Shown: positions 6,909 through 14,553, numbered from the stretch's first letter. The stretch: DNA of 14,666 nucleotides from Bacteroidales bacterium UBA6408 (GCA_002439805.1 DJPQ01000061.1:1-14666); one strand, 5' to 3'. The notes: generated by a model from the letters alone, not told the origin. Numbers and translations are program-made.

Positions 6909-7627
6909 ACATAGCGCTGATAATCGCCGGAGGTACCGGCACGAGAATGGGACAGGACATCCCTAAGCAGTTCATCAATGTCCACGACAAACCGGTGCTG
7001 ATTTACACGCTCGAGGGCTTCCAGCGCCATCCGATGATTGACGCGATAGAGGTCGTGTGCATAGCCGGATGGGAGAATGTCGTCCGTGCATACGCCGGCC
7101 AGTTCGGGATTGACAAGCTGAGATGGATTGTCACCGGCGGCGCGACCGGGCAGGAGTCAATCCGCAATGGAGTGTATAACCTTGAGGGCAAGTGCGCGGA
7201 CGGGGACATCGTGGTCATACACGACGGCATACGCCCGCTGATTGAGCCGGAAGTCCTCACGGACGTGATAAACAAGGCGCAGCAATATGGGAACGCGGTG
7301 ACGTCGCTGCCCTACAACGAACAGATCTTCGTCATCGACGGAGACGACGAGTCTACGACGACAAAGTTCATCCCCCGCGAGACTCTCCGCAGGGTTTCCA
7401 CGCCGCAGGCATATAAGTTCAGCCTGCTCGACTCGAAGTATCACGAGGCCTTCGAGAAGAACATCGGCATACACGGTTCCCACTACACGAACACCATGAT
7501 GGTGGAACTCGGTGTGAGACTGCACTTTGCGGCAGGAAGCGACAAGAACATAAAACTGACGACAAAGGACGACCTTGAGCTTTTCAAGGGCTACCTGTCA
7601 AGGGAAAGGGACAACTGGATTAAGTAA
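6905..7627 (+). CDS. IspD/TarI-like cytidylyltransferase, probably for a CDP-polyol
   Basis: The product (240 residues) has the IspD-family CTP-binding motif AGGTGTRMGQDIPKQF (8-23), TGGATGQESIRNG (77-89), the VIHDGIRPL loop (104-112), PRETLRRVSTPQAY (157-170) and GSDKNIKLTT (211-220). Family members couple CTP to a polyol phosphate: methylerythritol 4-phosphate (IspD) or ribitol 5-phosphate (TarI, ISPD). The IspD TD(D/E) position is TNT here (195-197) and HDAARP is HDGIRP. This and the position between a LicD gene and an SDR gene point to glycan-polyol activation rather than isoprenoid synthesis. The start at 6905 gives the natural N-terminus MNIALIIAGG and overlaps licD by four bases. The actual polyol is not determined; an isoprenoid role remains a less likely alternative. 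Confidence 0.82.
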   Translation: MNIALIIAGGTGTRMGQDIPKQFINVHDKPVLIYTLEGFQRHPMIDAIEVVCIAGWENVVRAYAGQFGIDKLRWIVTGGATGQESIRNGVYNLEGKCADGDIVVIHDGIRPLIEPEVLTDVINKAQQYGNAVTSLPYNEQIFVIDGDDESTTTKFIPRETLRRVSTPQAYKFSLLDSKYHEAFEKNIGIHGSHYTNTMMVELGVRLHFAAGSDKNIKLTTKDDLELFKGYLSRERDNWIK

Positions 7628-7639
7628 TCGCGGCTGCCT

Positions 7640-8659
7640 ATGCATCTTGACAAGAAACATCCTTTGTATCAGGAAGATATACTCAATGTCCTGTCATCAG
7701 TTAATCTGTCGCGGGCAGAGGGCAAGTCGTTCCTCATCACGGGAGCGACCGGGCTGGTGGGCGTTCACCTCATAGACGCCCTGATGGCACACGGAGGCGT
7801 GAAGGTGACCGCCGTTGGACGAAGCCGTGAAAGGGCGGCGGGGCGAATCGGGGAACATTTCTCCAATCCGCTGTTCTCTTTCATCGAGCAGGATGTCCGC
7901 GACCCGTTTCCGGACGGCCTGAAGGCCGACTTCATAATCCCGGCGGCAAGCAATACGCACCCGCTGGCATACTCTCAGTTCCCGATAGAGACCATTCTCA
8001 TCAATGTCAAGGGAGCAGAACACGCGCTCGAACTGGCATCCCGCTGCGGAGCGACGGTTCTCTACCCATCGACGGTGGAGGTCTATGGTAACGGCGACAA
8101 CGATTTCACGGAGGAAAGCAACGGCAGGCTGAACCTCTCAAACGCGCGCTCATGCTACACCGAGTCAAAGCGCGTCTGCGAGGCGCTTTGCCAGTCCTAC
8201 ATTGCAGAAAAGGGAGTCAGGGTGAAGATTGCCCGTCTCTCGCGTGTTTTCGGGCCGACAATGCTGCCGTCCGACAGCAAGGCTTCGTCACAGTTCATAG
8301 GGAAGGCTGTAGCCGGGGAGGACATTGTGCTCAAAAGCCGGGGCGAACAGCTTTTTTCCTACACATACGCATCCGACGCCGTTGCGGCGATGCTCAGAAT
8401 CCTGTTCGACGGAGAAAACGGGGTCGCATACAACATAAGCAACCGCGCCTGCGACGTGCGGCTCAGGGACTTTGCAGCCCTCTGCGCCGGAGCCGCCGGA
8501 AGAAAGGTTGTCTTTGACCTGCCGTCAGAGAGTGAGGCCCGCGGCTTCAGCATAGCCACAAGAGCAGTGATGGACAACAGCCGCCTTCTTTCGCTAGGGT
8601 TCACGCCGATGTACGGAATCCGCGACGCGGTTGAAAGGACGATACGAATCTTAAGATAG
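7640..8659 (+). CDS. NAD-dependent epimerase/dehydratase (extended SDR)
   Basis: The 339-residue protein has an extended short-chain dehydrogenase fold: GATGLVG (35-41) for NAD(P) binding, PAASNTHPLAYSQFP (101-115), YPSTVEVYG (142-150) with the catalytic serine/threonine, and the catalytic YTESK (Y173, K177). A C-terminal substrate domain follows (YTYASDAVAAML, 241-252; YNISN, 264-268). It most resembles nucleotide-sugar 4,6-dehydratases and epimerases or UDP-glucuronate decarboxylases. The N-terminal extension before the GATG motif is about 34 residues. It lies 12 bases after the cytidylyltransferase and 3 bases before a glycosyltransferase. It could modify a nucleotide-activated sugar or a CDP-polyol precursor; the substrate cannot be read from sequence. 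Confidence 0.85.
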   Translation: MHLDKKHPLYQEDILNVLSSVNLSRAEGKSFLITGATGLVGVHLIDALMAHGGVKVTAVGRSRERAAGRIGEHFSNPLFSFIEQDVRDPFPDGLKADFIIPAASNTHPLAYSQFPIETILINVKGAEHALELASRCGATVLYPSTVEVYGNGDNDFTEESNGRLNLSNARSCYTESKRVCEALCQSYIAEKGVRVKIARLSRVFGPTMLPSDSKASSQFIGKAVAGEDIVLKSRGEQLFSYTYASDAVAAMLRILFDGENGVAYNISNRACDVRLRDFAALCAGAAGRKVVFDLPSESEARGFSIATRAVMDNSRLLSLGFTPMYGIRDAVERTIRILR

Positions 8660-8662
8660 GAC

Positions 8663-9649
8663 ATGATGCATACAGAACAAAACGCGACGCCGCTCATTTC
8701 AGTCATTGTGCCGTGCTGCAATGTTGAAAAGTACCTCAGGGAATGCATGGATTCGATTTTAGGGCAGACCCTTGAGGACATGGAGATAATATGCCTCAAC
8801 GACGGCTCCAGAGACGGGACGCTCGGAATACTGCGCGAGTATGAGGGAAAGGACAGCCGCGTGACGGTCATCGACAAGCCGAACACCGGCTACGGGGCGA
8901 CGGTGAACTTGGGGCTGGAACTCTCGCGGGGGAAATATGTCGGAATCATAGAGTCGGACGACTACATTGAGCCGGAGATGTTCTCCAGGATGTGTGCCGC
9001 CGCGGAACGGGACAACCTCGATTATGTGCGCTGCCTCTTCCGCGAATTCAATGAAGCGGAAGGAACCATGCGGGAAGACGACTATGGACATGTCGTGGAG
9101 TTCGGAAAGGTCTTCCGGCCTCTGGAACATCCGGCGCTGTTCATGGCATACCCGGCAATATGGGCCGCAGCCTATCGCAGGGCTTTCCTCAACGCCAACT
9201 GCATCCGTTTTCTTGAGACACCGGGAGCAAGCTATCAGGACATCTCCTTTGCCGTAAAGGTCGCGGCCTGTGCCGAACGGGCCGAAATACTCCCGGAAGT
9301 GCTCCACAACTACAGGATAAACGGAAACTCGTCCGTCAATTCGCGGTCCAAGCTGCTGTGCGTCTGCGACGAGGACAATGAGATGCGCAGGTTCGCGAAG
9401 GAACGCGGAATATATGAGCGGCTGCGAGACGTTCTTGCACTGCGGACGTTCATAAACTACAAATGGAACTACAACCGCCTGGCTTCCATGGAGATGAAGC
9501 GCAGGTTCATGAAAGTCTGGTCGCCGAGGATGCGCGGCCTGCTTGAAAGAGGAGAGGTGACTCCGAGGTGGTTCTCCACAGGGAGGCGTTTCCGCACCAT
9601 GCTGATTGCCTATGCCCCGTGGCTGTATTATTTTGTCAGGAAAGCATGA
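8663..9649 (+). CDS. Family 2 glycosyltransferase
   Basis: The 328-residue GT-A enzyme has SVIVPCCNVEKYLRECMDSIL (13-33), the nucleotide-binding CLNDGSRDGT (44-53), KPNTGYGATVNLGLELSRG (72-90) and IIESDDYIEP (95-104) as the metal-binding motif. The first acidic residue there is E rather than D; the GYG..N.GL...G.Y.G..ESDD arrangement looks like a consistent subgroup rather than a defect. There is no clear membrane segment, so it likely acts at the cytoplasmic face of the inner membrane on a lipid-linked glycan. It overlaps glf by four bases, so it may be a galactofuranosyltransferase or add a neighbouring sugar; this is inference. A second ATG at 8666 is equally possible as the start. Confidence 0.87.
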   Translation: MMHTEQNATPLISVIVPCCNVEKYLRECMDSILGQTLEDMEIICLNDGSRDGTLGILREYEGKDSRVTVIDKPNTGYGATVNLGLELSRGKYVGIIESDDYIEPEMFSRMCAAAERDNLDYVRCLFREFNEAEGTMREDDYGHVVEFGKVFRPLEHPALFMAYPAIWAAAYRRAFLNANCIRFLETPGASYQDISFAVKVAACAERAEILPEVLHNYRINGNSSVNSRSKLLCVCDEDNEMRRFAKERGIYERLRDVLALRTFINYKWNYNRLASMEMKRRFMKVWSPRMRGLLERGEVTPRWFSTGRRFRTMLIAYAPWLYYFVRKA

Positions 9650-10743
9650 AAAGGTACGACTATGTGATTGTCGGAGCGGGGCTCTTCGGAGCGTGCTTCG
9701 CATACCTCGCGGGACAGAGAGGGAAGAAATGTCTCGTCATCGACCGACGTCCGCACCCCGGCGGAAACTGCCGTTGCGAGTGTATTGAGGGAATCAATGT
9801 CCACAGCTACGGCGCACACATATTCCACACCTCGGACCGTGACGTGTGGGATTTCGTGAATGGTCTGGTCGAGTTCAACGGTTTCATAAATTCCCCGATA
9901 GCCAACTATCATGGCCGGCTGTACAACCTGCCCTTCAACATGAACACCTTCCACGAACTGTGGGGTACGGTCACTCCCGAGGAGGCGGAAGAAAGGATAC
10001 GCCTTCAGCGCGAGGCCTGCGGAATCTCCGCGCCGGGAAACCTTGAGGAACAGGCCATATCGCTGGTGGGCAGGGACATATACGAAATTCTGATAAAGGG
10101 CTACACCGAAAAGCAGTGGGGACGGAAATGCAGAGAACTGCCATCGTCCATAATAAGGAGACTTCCTGTCCGTTTCACTTTCGACAACAACTACTTCAGC
10201 GACAGATGGCAGGGCATCCCGGTCGGGGGCTACAACAGGCTATTTGAAAAGCTGCTCGCAGGCGCGGATTTCCGTCCGTGCACCGATTACTTCGACGACC
10301 GCGACGCTATGAGGGCGCTCGGAGAAAAACTTGTCTATACGGGACCCATCGACAGATATTTCGGCTACCGGTTCGGAAAACTGGAATACAGAACCGTCCG
10401 TTTCGAGACAGAGGTCATCGACAAGCCTAATTTTCAGGGCGTTGCGGTGATGAACTACACCGACTCCGAGACTCCGTTCACAAGAATCATCGAGCACAAG
10501 CATTTTGAGTTCGGGAAACAGGAAAAGACCGTAATATCAAAGGAGTACCCGTCCGAATGGAAGGACGGAAGCGAACCGTACTACCCGATCAACGACGTCC
10601 GCAACAACGGTCTCTACTCAAGATACAAGGCACTGGCGGAAGCTGAAGAGGGGGTTATTTTCGGAGGGAGGCTTGCGGAGTACAAGTACTACGACATGCA
10701 CCATATCATAGCCGCAGTCCTTCGGCATCAGGAGTTCAGATAG
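9646..10743 (+). CDS. glf: UDP-galactopyranose mutase
   Basis: The 365-residue flavoenzyme converts UDP-galactopyranose to UDP-galactofuranose. It shows the FAD-binding VGAGLFGA (9-16), DRRPHPGGNC (33-42), SYGAHIFHTS (54-63), GYTEKQWGR (152-160), PVGGYNRLF (192-200), TRIIEHKHFEF (279-289, with R280 corresponding to an active-site arginine of the family), and the C-terminal GGRLAEYKYYDMHHII (340-355). The length is normal for the bacterial enzyme. The start at 9646 overlaps the preceding stop by four bases. The presence of glf shows that the glycan made by this operon, or another cell glycan, contains galactofuranose. It is the last gene of the plus-strand run; a glycosyltransferase on the minus strand ends 15 bases away. 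Confidence 0.95.
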   Translation: MKRYDYVIVGAGLFGACFAYLAGQRGKKCLVIDRRPHPGGNCRCECIEGINVHSYGAHIFHTSDRDVWDFVNGLVEFNGFINSPIANYHGRLYNLPFNMNTFHELWGTVTPEEAEERIRLQREACGISAPGNLEEQAISLVGRDIYEILIKGYTEKQWGRKCRELPSSIIRRLPVRFTFDNNYFSDRWQGIPVGGYNRLFEKLLAGADFRPCTDYFDDRDAMRALGEKLVYTGPIDRYFGYRFGKLEYRTVRFETEVIDKPNFQGVAVMNYTDSETPFTRIIEHKHFEFGKQEKTVISKEYPSEWKDGSEPYYPINDVRNNGLYSRYKALAEAEEGVIFGGRLAEYKYYDMHHIIAAVLRHQEFR

Positions 10744-10758
10744 CGAAAATAGTCTCCG

Positions 10759-11781
10759 TCATACGGCGGAGCCGCCGATGAATGACATTATCGCCTCAAC
10801 GCTTTTACGGTCGTCGGCCGTCAATGCATCGTCGAATGCACCGCTTTGTGACAGGGCGGAAAGAATCCTCTTCGCCTCAAGGCTGCCGGAATCGGCGGGG
10901 TTGAATTTTTCCAGATGCCGCGCAATCTGCTTGTTTATCACAGGCCATTTGCAGTTCCTCATCCAAAGTTCGGTCTGACGCGGATCGCCATGCCGGCGGT
11001 AGAGAGAATACGACCGTTCCAGTCCGATGCACCAGTTCGTGATTTTCTTCATCCGCGAAGAACTCATGTCAATGGATTTGAAGTTCGGATAATAGTAGTA
11101 GAACGGAAGGCGGGTAATTGTGACGGACGGATTTTTCAGCATAACCTCGCTCCACCATGGGAAATCCTCGAAGGTGATGCCCTTTATGAAGCTGACGTCG
11201 GCGATGACGGACTTTCGGATGAGATGCCGCCAGACATAGAAATGCTTTATAGGCCATCGGATTCCACGAGGATGGGAGAGTTCGGTGCAATGCAGATAGA
11301 CATTGTCCGTAACCGCATATTTCACCCGGTCAGGAGAGAAATGCTTTCTGAATCCCGACGGGCGGAAGTCTATAGTGTCCAGTCCCAGCGCGTGGCGTAT
11401 TATGGTTATGTTTCTGTAGTTCGGGTCCTTGTACCATGAGACGATGTCCGTCCCGTTCCTTTCGGCAAGCGCCGATGATATTTCAAATGTCTGCGGGTGT
11501 ATGAAATCATCGGAATCGAGGAACACGACATACTCTCCTGACGCATTCTGCATTCCGACGTTCCTCGCGTCACTGAGACCGCCGTTCGGTTTATCGACAA
11601 TCTTGATCCGACAGTCCCTGTCCGCATATTCCTGCAATATTTTCCGGCTTCCGTCCGGACTTCCGTCATTCACGCACACGGCCTCCCAGTCGGTGAAAGT
11701 CTGGGAAAGAACACTGTCAAGACAGCGCGGAAGATATTTCTCCACATTATAGACGGGGATTATAACAGATATTTTTGCCAT
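10759..11781 (-). CDS. Family 2 glycosyltransferase, convergent with glf
   Basis: The 340-residue protein has a canonical GT2 core: KISVIIPVYNVEKYLPRCLDS (3-23), CVNDGSPDGS (36-45), KPNGGLSDARNVGMQNASGEY (64-84) and FLDSDDFIHP (87-96). The C-terminal half (about 110-340), rich in aromatic and basic residues, carries no motif I recognise and has no membrane segment. The start at 11781 gives MAKISVII; an ATG 18 bases further upstream is in frame but less natural. It is convergent with glf, with 15 bases between stops, and lies 131 bases downstream of relA on the same strand. It probably acts in the same glycan pathway by location, but sugar and acceptor are unknown. No convincing promoter was found in front of it. 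Confidence 0.87.
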   Translation of the reverse strand: MAKISVIIPVYNVEKYLPRCLDSVLSQTFTDWEAVCVNDGSPDGSRKILQEYADRDCRIKIVDKPNGGLSDARNVGMQNASGEYVVFLDSDDFIHPQTFEISSALAERNGTDIVSWYKDPNYRNITIIRHALGLDTIDFRPSGFRKHFSPDRVKYAVTDNVYLHCTELSHPRGIRWPIKHFYVWRHLIRKSVIADVSFIKGITFEDFPWWSEVMLKNPSVTITRLPFYYYYPNFKSIDMSSSRMKKITNWCIGLERSYSLYRRHGDPRQTELWMRNCKWPVINKQIARHLEKFNPADSGSLEAKRILSALSQSGAFDDALTADDRKSVEAIMSFIGGSAV

Positions 11782-11872
11782 TGTTCCAATCAGTCTCAAA
11801 TTTTCAATCTAAATCTTCAAAAAATCTTCTAAAGGATGCGCAGAACGCCATATCAAGATGCACAATGCCGGG

Positions 11873-11898
11873 GAATGTTGCATAGGCCGCAGGACAAA
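11873..11898 (+). repeat. Intergenic repeat, copy 2 (shortened)
   Basis: GAATGTTGC (11873-11881) and AGGCCGCAGGACAAA (11884-11898) repeat the two blocks found at 2557-2603 in the same order and orientation, with 2 bases rather than 23 between them. The hairpin of copy 1 is therefore lost. The copy lies in the 131-base gap between the relA stop (11913) and the convergent-side glycosyltransferase start (11781). The rest of this gap is AT-rich with a short direct repeat (ATCTTC twice, 11815-11831) and no clear terminator. Confidence 0.55.
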
Positions 11899-11912
11899 TA
11901 CGGCAAACGCCC

Positions 11913-14063
11913 TCACCCTCGGCTGACCTTGAGCACGTTGCGCAGGGCGCGTATCCGGGAAATCACCTTGTCGAGTTCGAGGTTGCTCGGCACGGCGACC
12001 TTCAGGAGTATGTCGTAGGTGCCGGCGCGGGTGTTGTCATTGACGCTGAACGAGCGCATGGAGGCGCGGAAGGAGTTGATGACGTCCATGATTTCGTTCA
12101 CGACCGACGGCTCGTGCGCGGCGCTCACCTTCAGAGCCACCTGAAAATTGGATGATGACGGAGTATCGCTCCAGCGTACCTTCTGAATCCTGTATGGGTA
12201 CTGGTTCATCAGCCTCGCGGCGTTCGGGCATGACATCCTGTGAATCTTGATTCCGTCCATACGGCTCACGAAGCCGAAGACATCGTCTCCGAAGACAGGG
12301 TTGCAGCACTTCGACATCTTGTAGTCAAGCCCGCGCACGTTCTTCGCGTCAATCACCAGAATGTCGTCGCCGCCTTTCCCCGAAGACGGCTGCTCGACGG
12401 AGGCCTTCTGAGCCTTGCCCTCCGGAATCTTCGGGGCCTCTCCCCCGGCAAGGATGAAGTCGCGGATGTCGAACACATCTATCTCCTCCTTGCCCACGGC
12501 GGCATAGAAGGCGTTCAGGGTCTTCTTCTGATATTTCTTCATCAGCGCGGCGAGCATCTCGTCGCTCAGTTCTATCTTCCAGTTCTTCAGCCTCCTCGCA
12601 AGCATTTCCTTGCCCTCCGAAGCCTGCTCAAACTCGACCTCGGCCAGTTTCTGCTTGATTTTCGCCCTGGCCTTGGAGCTGACGACAAAGTTGAGCCAGT
12701 CCGCCGCCGGCTTCTGGTTCTTGCTGCTGATTATTTCCACGATGTCTCCGGTCTTGAGACGCTCCCGGATAGGCACGGCCTTGCCGTTCACCTTTCCGCC
12801 GGAGCACTTGACCCCGAGGTTTGTGTGAATGTCGAAGGCGAAGTCCAGAACGGTCGCCCCGGCCGGCAGCTTGCGCAGTTCCCCGGTAGGCGTGAACACG
12901 AAGATTTCCCCGCTCGGAGGAGTCGGGAGGTCGTCCTCGTAGAACTCGGAGGTGTCTGTGTGATGCTCCAGAATGTTCCGCACGGACTTCAGCCACTTGT
13001 CAAGAGTCGCCTCGTGGCTTATGCCCTTGTAGGACCAGTGCGAGGCAAGCCCGTTTTCTGCCGTCTCGTCCATGCGCGTGGTCCTTATCTGAACCTCGAT
13101 GTAGGCCCCGTCCTTGTTCTTGACCGTGATGTGCAGCGACTCGTAGCCGTTCGGCTTGGGGTTCGACAGCCAGTCCCTAAGGCGGTTCTGGTCCTGCTCG
13201 TACTCCTCGGTCACATAGCCGAACACCTGCCAGCAAAGATCCCGCTCAAGCTTTCTGTCCGGCTCGCAGTCTATGATGAAGCGGATGGCGAACACGTCAT
13301 ACACGCCCTCGAAAGGCACGCCCTGCTTGCGCATCTTGTTGTAAATCGACCACGCCGTCTTTGTGCGAATCTTCAGCTTGTATTTGATTCCGTTATCGGA
13401 GAGCTTCTGCTTGAGCGGCTCTATGAACTGGCTCGTGAGCCTCTGACGGTCCTTTTCGGTGGCCTTGAGCTTGTTGGTGATGGCACGGTACTGCTCCGGG
13501 TCGGCATAGCGGAAATAGATGTCCTCCATCTCGCTCTTCATGTTGTAGAGACCGAGCTGGTGCGCGAGCGGGATGTATAGCATGAGGGTTTCGAGCGTCT
13601 TGCGTTCCCTTGAAGACTTGGGAAAAATGTCGAGGGACCTCATTATTTCAAGACGGTCGGCGAGCTTTATGACGGTGACGCGGGGGTCACGGGAATATGA
13701 GACGATGAGGTGCTTGTAGTTCTCGGCCTCAAGCTTCGTGTCCTTCGGCTTTATGGAAGCAATCTTGTCCAGACCGTCAACCATGGCGAGCACATCCGCC
13801 GGAAAGCCCCTGAGCGGCTCCGCCTCCGGGCTGAACCTGTGCGACTCATGAAGAAAGACCGCCGCCACGCATTCGGCCGGGAGTCCGATTTCGTCGCTGA
13901 CAATCCGCGCCACATTGAGCGGATGCTCGATGAACGGATGACCGTTCCCCCGGGTCTGCCCGGCAAGGCTGGCTTCCGCAATGTCCCACGCCCGTGCAAT
14001 CAGGGCGCGTCCTTCCTCGGAATACTTTCCGAACAACTCATTGACCTTCGCTGTATCAGTCAT
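11913..14063 (-). CDS. relA: Long RelA/SpoT homologue, (p)ppGpp synthetase with degenerate hydrolase domain
   Basis: The 716-residue protein has the full RSH architecture: HD domain (about 20-165), synthetase (about 228-345), TGS (about 385-447), helical region, zinc-finger-like region (C586, C587, H608, C612) and a C-terminal ACT domain (about 640-716). Synthetase residues are intact: KTAWSIYNKM (235-244), YDVFAIR (255-261), NPKPNGYESLH (301-311) and YIEVQIRT (321-328) with E323. In the HD domain the expected HD..ED motif reads H72-E73 then SHRFS, and the usual DRLHNMRT reads DRLEIMRS (137-143). ppGpp hydrolysis is therefore probably lost, making this RelA-like in function. Ribosome-linked stringent response on amino-acid starvation is the family role. 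The start at 14063 (MTDTAKVNELFGKYSEEG) is preferred over an in-frame ATG at 14111. Confidence 0.92.
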   Translation of the reverse strand: MTDTAKVNELFGKYSEEGRALIARAWDIAEASLAGQTRGNGHPFIEHPLNVARIVSDEIGLPAECVAAVFLHESHRFSPEAEPLRGFPADVLAMVDGLDKIASIKPKDTKLEAENYKHLIVSYSRDPRVTVIKLADRLEIMRSLDIFPKSSRERKTLETLMLYIPLAHQLGLYNMKSEMEDIYFRYADPEQYRAITNKLKATEKDRQRLTSQFIEPLKQKLSDNGIKYKLKIRTKTAWSIYNKMRKQGVPFEGVYDVFAIRFIIDCEPDRKLERDLCWQVFGYVTEEYEQDQNRLRDWLSNPKPNGYESLHITVKNKDGAYIEVQIRTTRMDETAENGLASHWSYKGISHEATLDKWLKSVRNILEHHTDTSEFYEDDLPTPPSGEIFVFTPTGELRKLPAGATVLDFAFDIHTNLGVKCSGGKVNGKAVPIRERLKTGDIVEIISSKNQKPAADWLNFVVSSKARAKIKQKLAEVEFEQASEGKEMLARRLKNWKIELSDEMLAALMKKYQKKTLNAFYAAVGKEEIDVFDIRDFILAGGEAPKIPEGKAQKASVEQPSSGKGGDDILVIDAKNVRGLDYKMSKCCNPVFGDDVFGFVSRMDGIKIHRMSCPNAARLMNQYPYRIQKVRWSDTPSSSNFQVALKVSAAHEPSVVNEIMDVINSFRASMRSFSVNDNTRAGTYDILLKVAVPSNLELDKVISRIRALRNVLKVSRG

Positions 14064-14119
14064 AAGCCCTACTTTATTATGCCATTTGACGAATAAAATC
14101 CCCCACCCCAAAAAAGCTT

Positions 14120-14190
14120 ATCCATTTTGAGATGGATTTTGGAGGCAGATTCTTCTTGTTTTGAGAGGAAGTTTAGTCGTCCTAAACGAC
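14120..14190 (-). promoter_or_regulatory. Inverted repeats in the relA leader region
   Basis: Two structured elements lie in the 174 bases between the rpmH terminator and relA. At 14171-14190, GTTTAG/CTAAAC can pair around a 5-base loop, but so can GTCGT/ACGAC in the same sequence, giving mutually exclusive hairpins or an operator-like palindrome. At 14120-14137 (minus), ATCCAT/ATGGAT pairs around a 6-base loop and is followed after 4 bases by a run of six T, like a weak attenuator. No good TAnnTTTG promoter was found here. The role is inferred only from position. Confidence 0.35.
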
Positions 14191-14224
14191 GAACAAAACG
14201 GGAGAATATGCCCCAAAAGACACT

Positions 14225-14269
14225 CAAAAAAACAAAAAAGATGCCCAAACAAAGCTGTTTGGACATCTT
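14225..14269 (-). terminator. Rho-independent terminator downstream of rpmH
   Basis: On the minus strand a 14-base-pair stem (AAGATGTCCAAACA with TGTTTGGGCATCTT, one T-G wobble) closes a GCTT loop at 14238-14269. It is followed by T-rich sequence, TTTT then G and seven T (14237-14225). It begins 34 bases after the rpmH stop and should separate rpmH transcription from relA. Confidence 0.88.
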
Positions 14270-14302
14270 ACTTTCATCCGTACCGATGAGGCAGATACTC
14301 TT

Positions 14303-14455
14303 CTAGAACCTGTCCTCAGATGATACTGTCAATTTCTTACGTCCGTGACGGCGGCGGGATGCAAGAACCCTGCGTCCGTTCGGCGTGGACATACGCTCGC
14401 GGAAGCCGTGCTTGTTGCGGCGCTTGCGCTCTGATGGTTGAAATGTTCTCTTCAT
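14303..14455 (-). CDS. rpmH: 50S ribosomal protein L34
   Basis: The 50-residue, strongly basic protein begins MKRTFQPSERKRRNKHGF and continues RERMSTPNGRRVLASRRRHGRKKLTVS, the L34 signature, with a short acidic tail EDRF. L34 is a structural protein of the large ribosomal subunit. It is a monocistronic unit: an excellent promoter lies at 14522-14553, the leader is AT-rich and A-rich, and a strong terminator follows. The usual downstream partner rnpA is not next to it here; the next gene on this strand is relA. Confidence 0.96.
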   Translation of the reverse strand: MKRTFQPSERKRRNKHGFRERMSTPNGRRVLASRRRHGRKKLTVSSEDRF

Positions 14456-14521
14456 GTTATCTATTTTTTATATTTTCTTTTTTTTGCTCGCTTCCGGATA
14501 CAGTTTCCACAAAACGGACTG

Positions 14522-14553
14522 CAAAGGTAGTCTTTTTTGCTCAATCCGCCAAA
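14522..14553 (-). promoter_or_regulatory. Bacteroidota-type promoter for rpmH
   Basis: On the minus strand TTTG (14553-14550) is followed after exactly 20 bases by TACCTTTG (14529-14522), an exact match to TAnnTTTG. The predicted start of transcription is near 14516, giving a leader of about 60 bases rich in A before the rpmH ATG at 14455. This is the best promoter in the window. Confidence 0.82.

Noticed and set aside
8759..9703. A 314-codon minus-strand open frame opposite the GT2 and glf start
   Set aside because: It covers the conserved GT-A motifs on the other strand and has no recognisable features of its own.
10754..10771. CTCCG/CGGAG hairpin between the convergent glf and GT2 genes
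   Set aside because: The stem is only five bases, there is no T-run on the plus strand and only a short interrupted one on the minus strand, so it is not a convincing terminator.
2634..11781. Possibility that the region is a complete capsule or O-antigen locus
   Set aside because: No flippase, polymerase, chain-length regulator or initiating transferase is present, and rbfA, a Lol-type permease and ppa lie within it.
12240..13580. A 446-codon open frame on the plus strand opposite relA
   Set aside because: It is antisense to conserved RSH domains, has a leucine/valine/arginine-rich composition typical of the complement of GC-rich coding DNA, and shows no domain motif.
14069..14266. A 65-codon minus-strand open frame with a hydrophobic N-terminus (MSKQLCLGIFFVFLS)
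   Set aside because: Its start lies in the stem of the rpmH terminator and its hydrophobic part is simply the translated T-rich tail.
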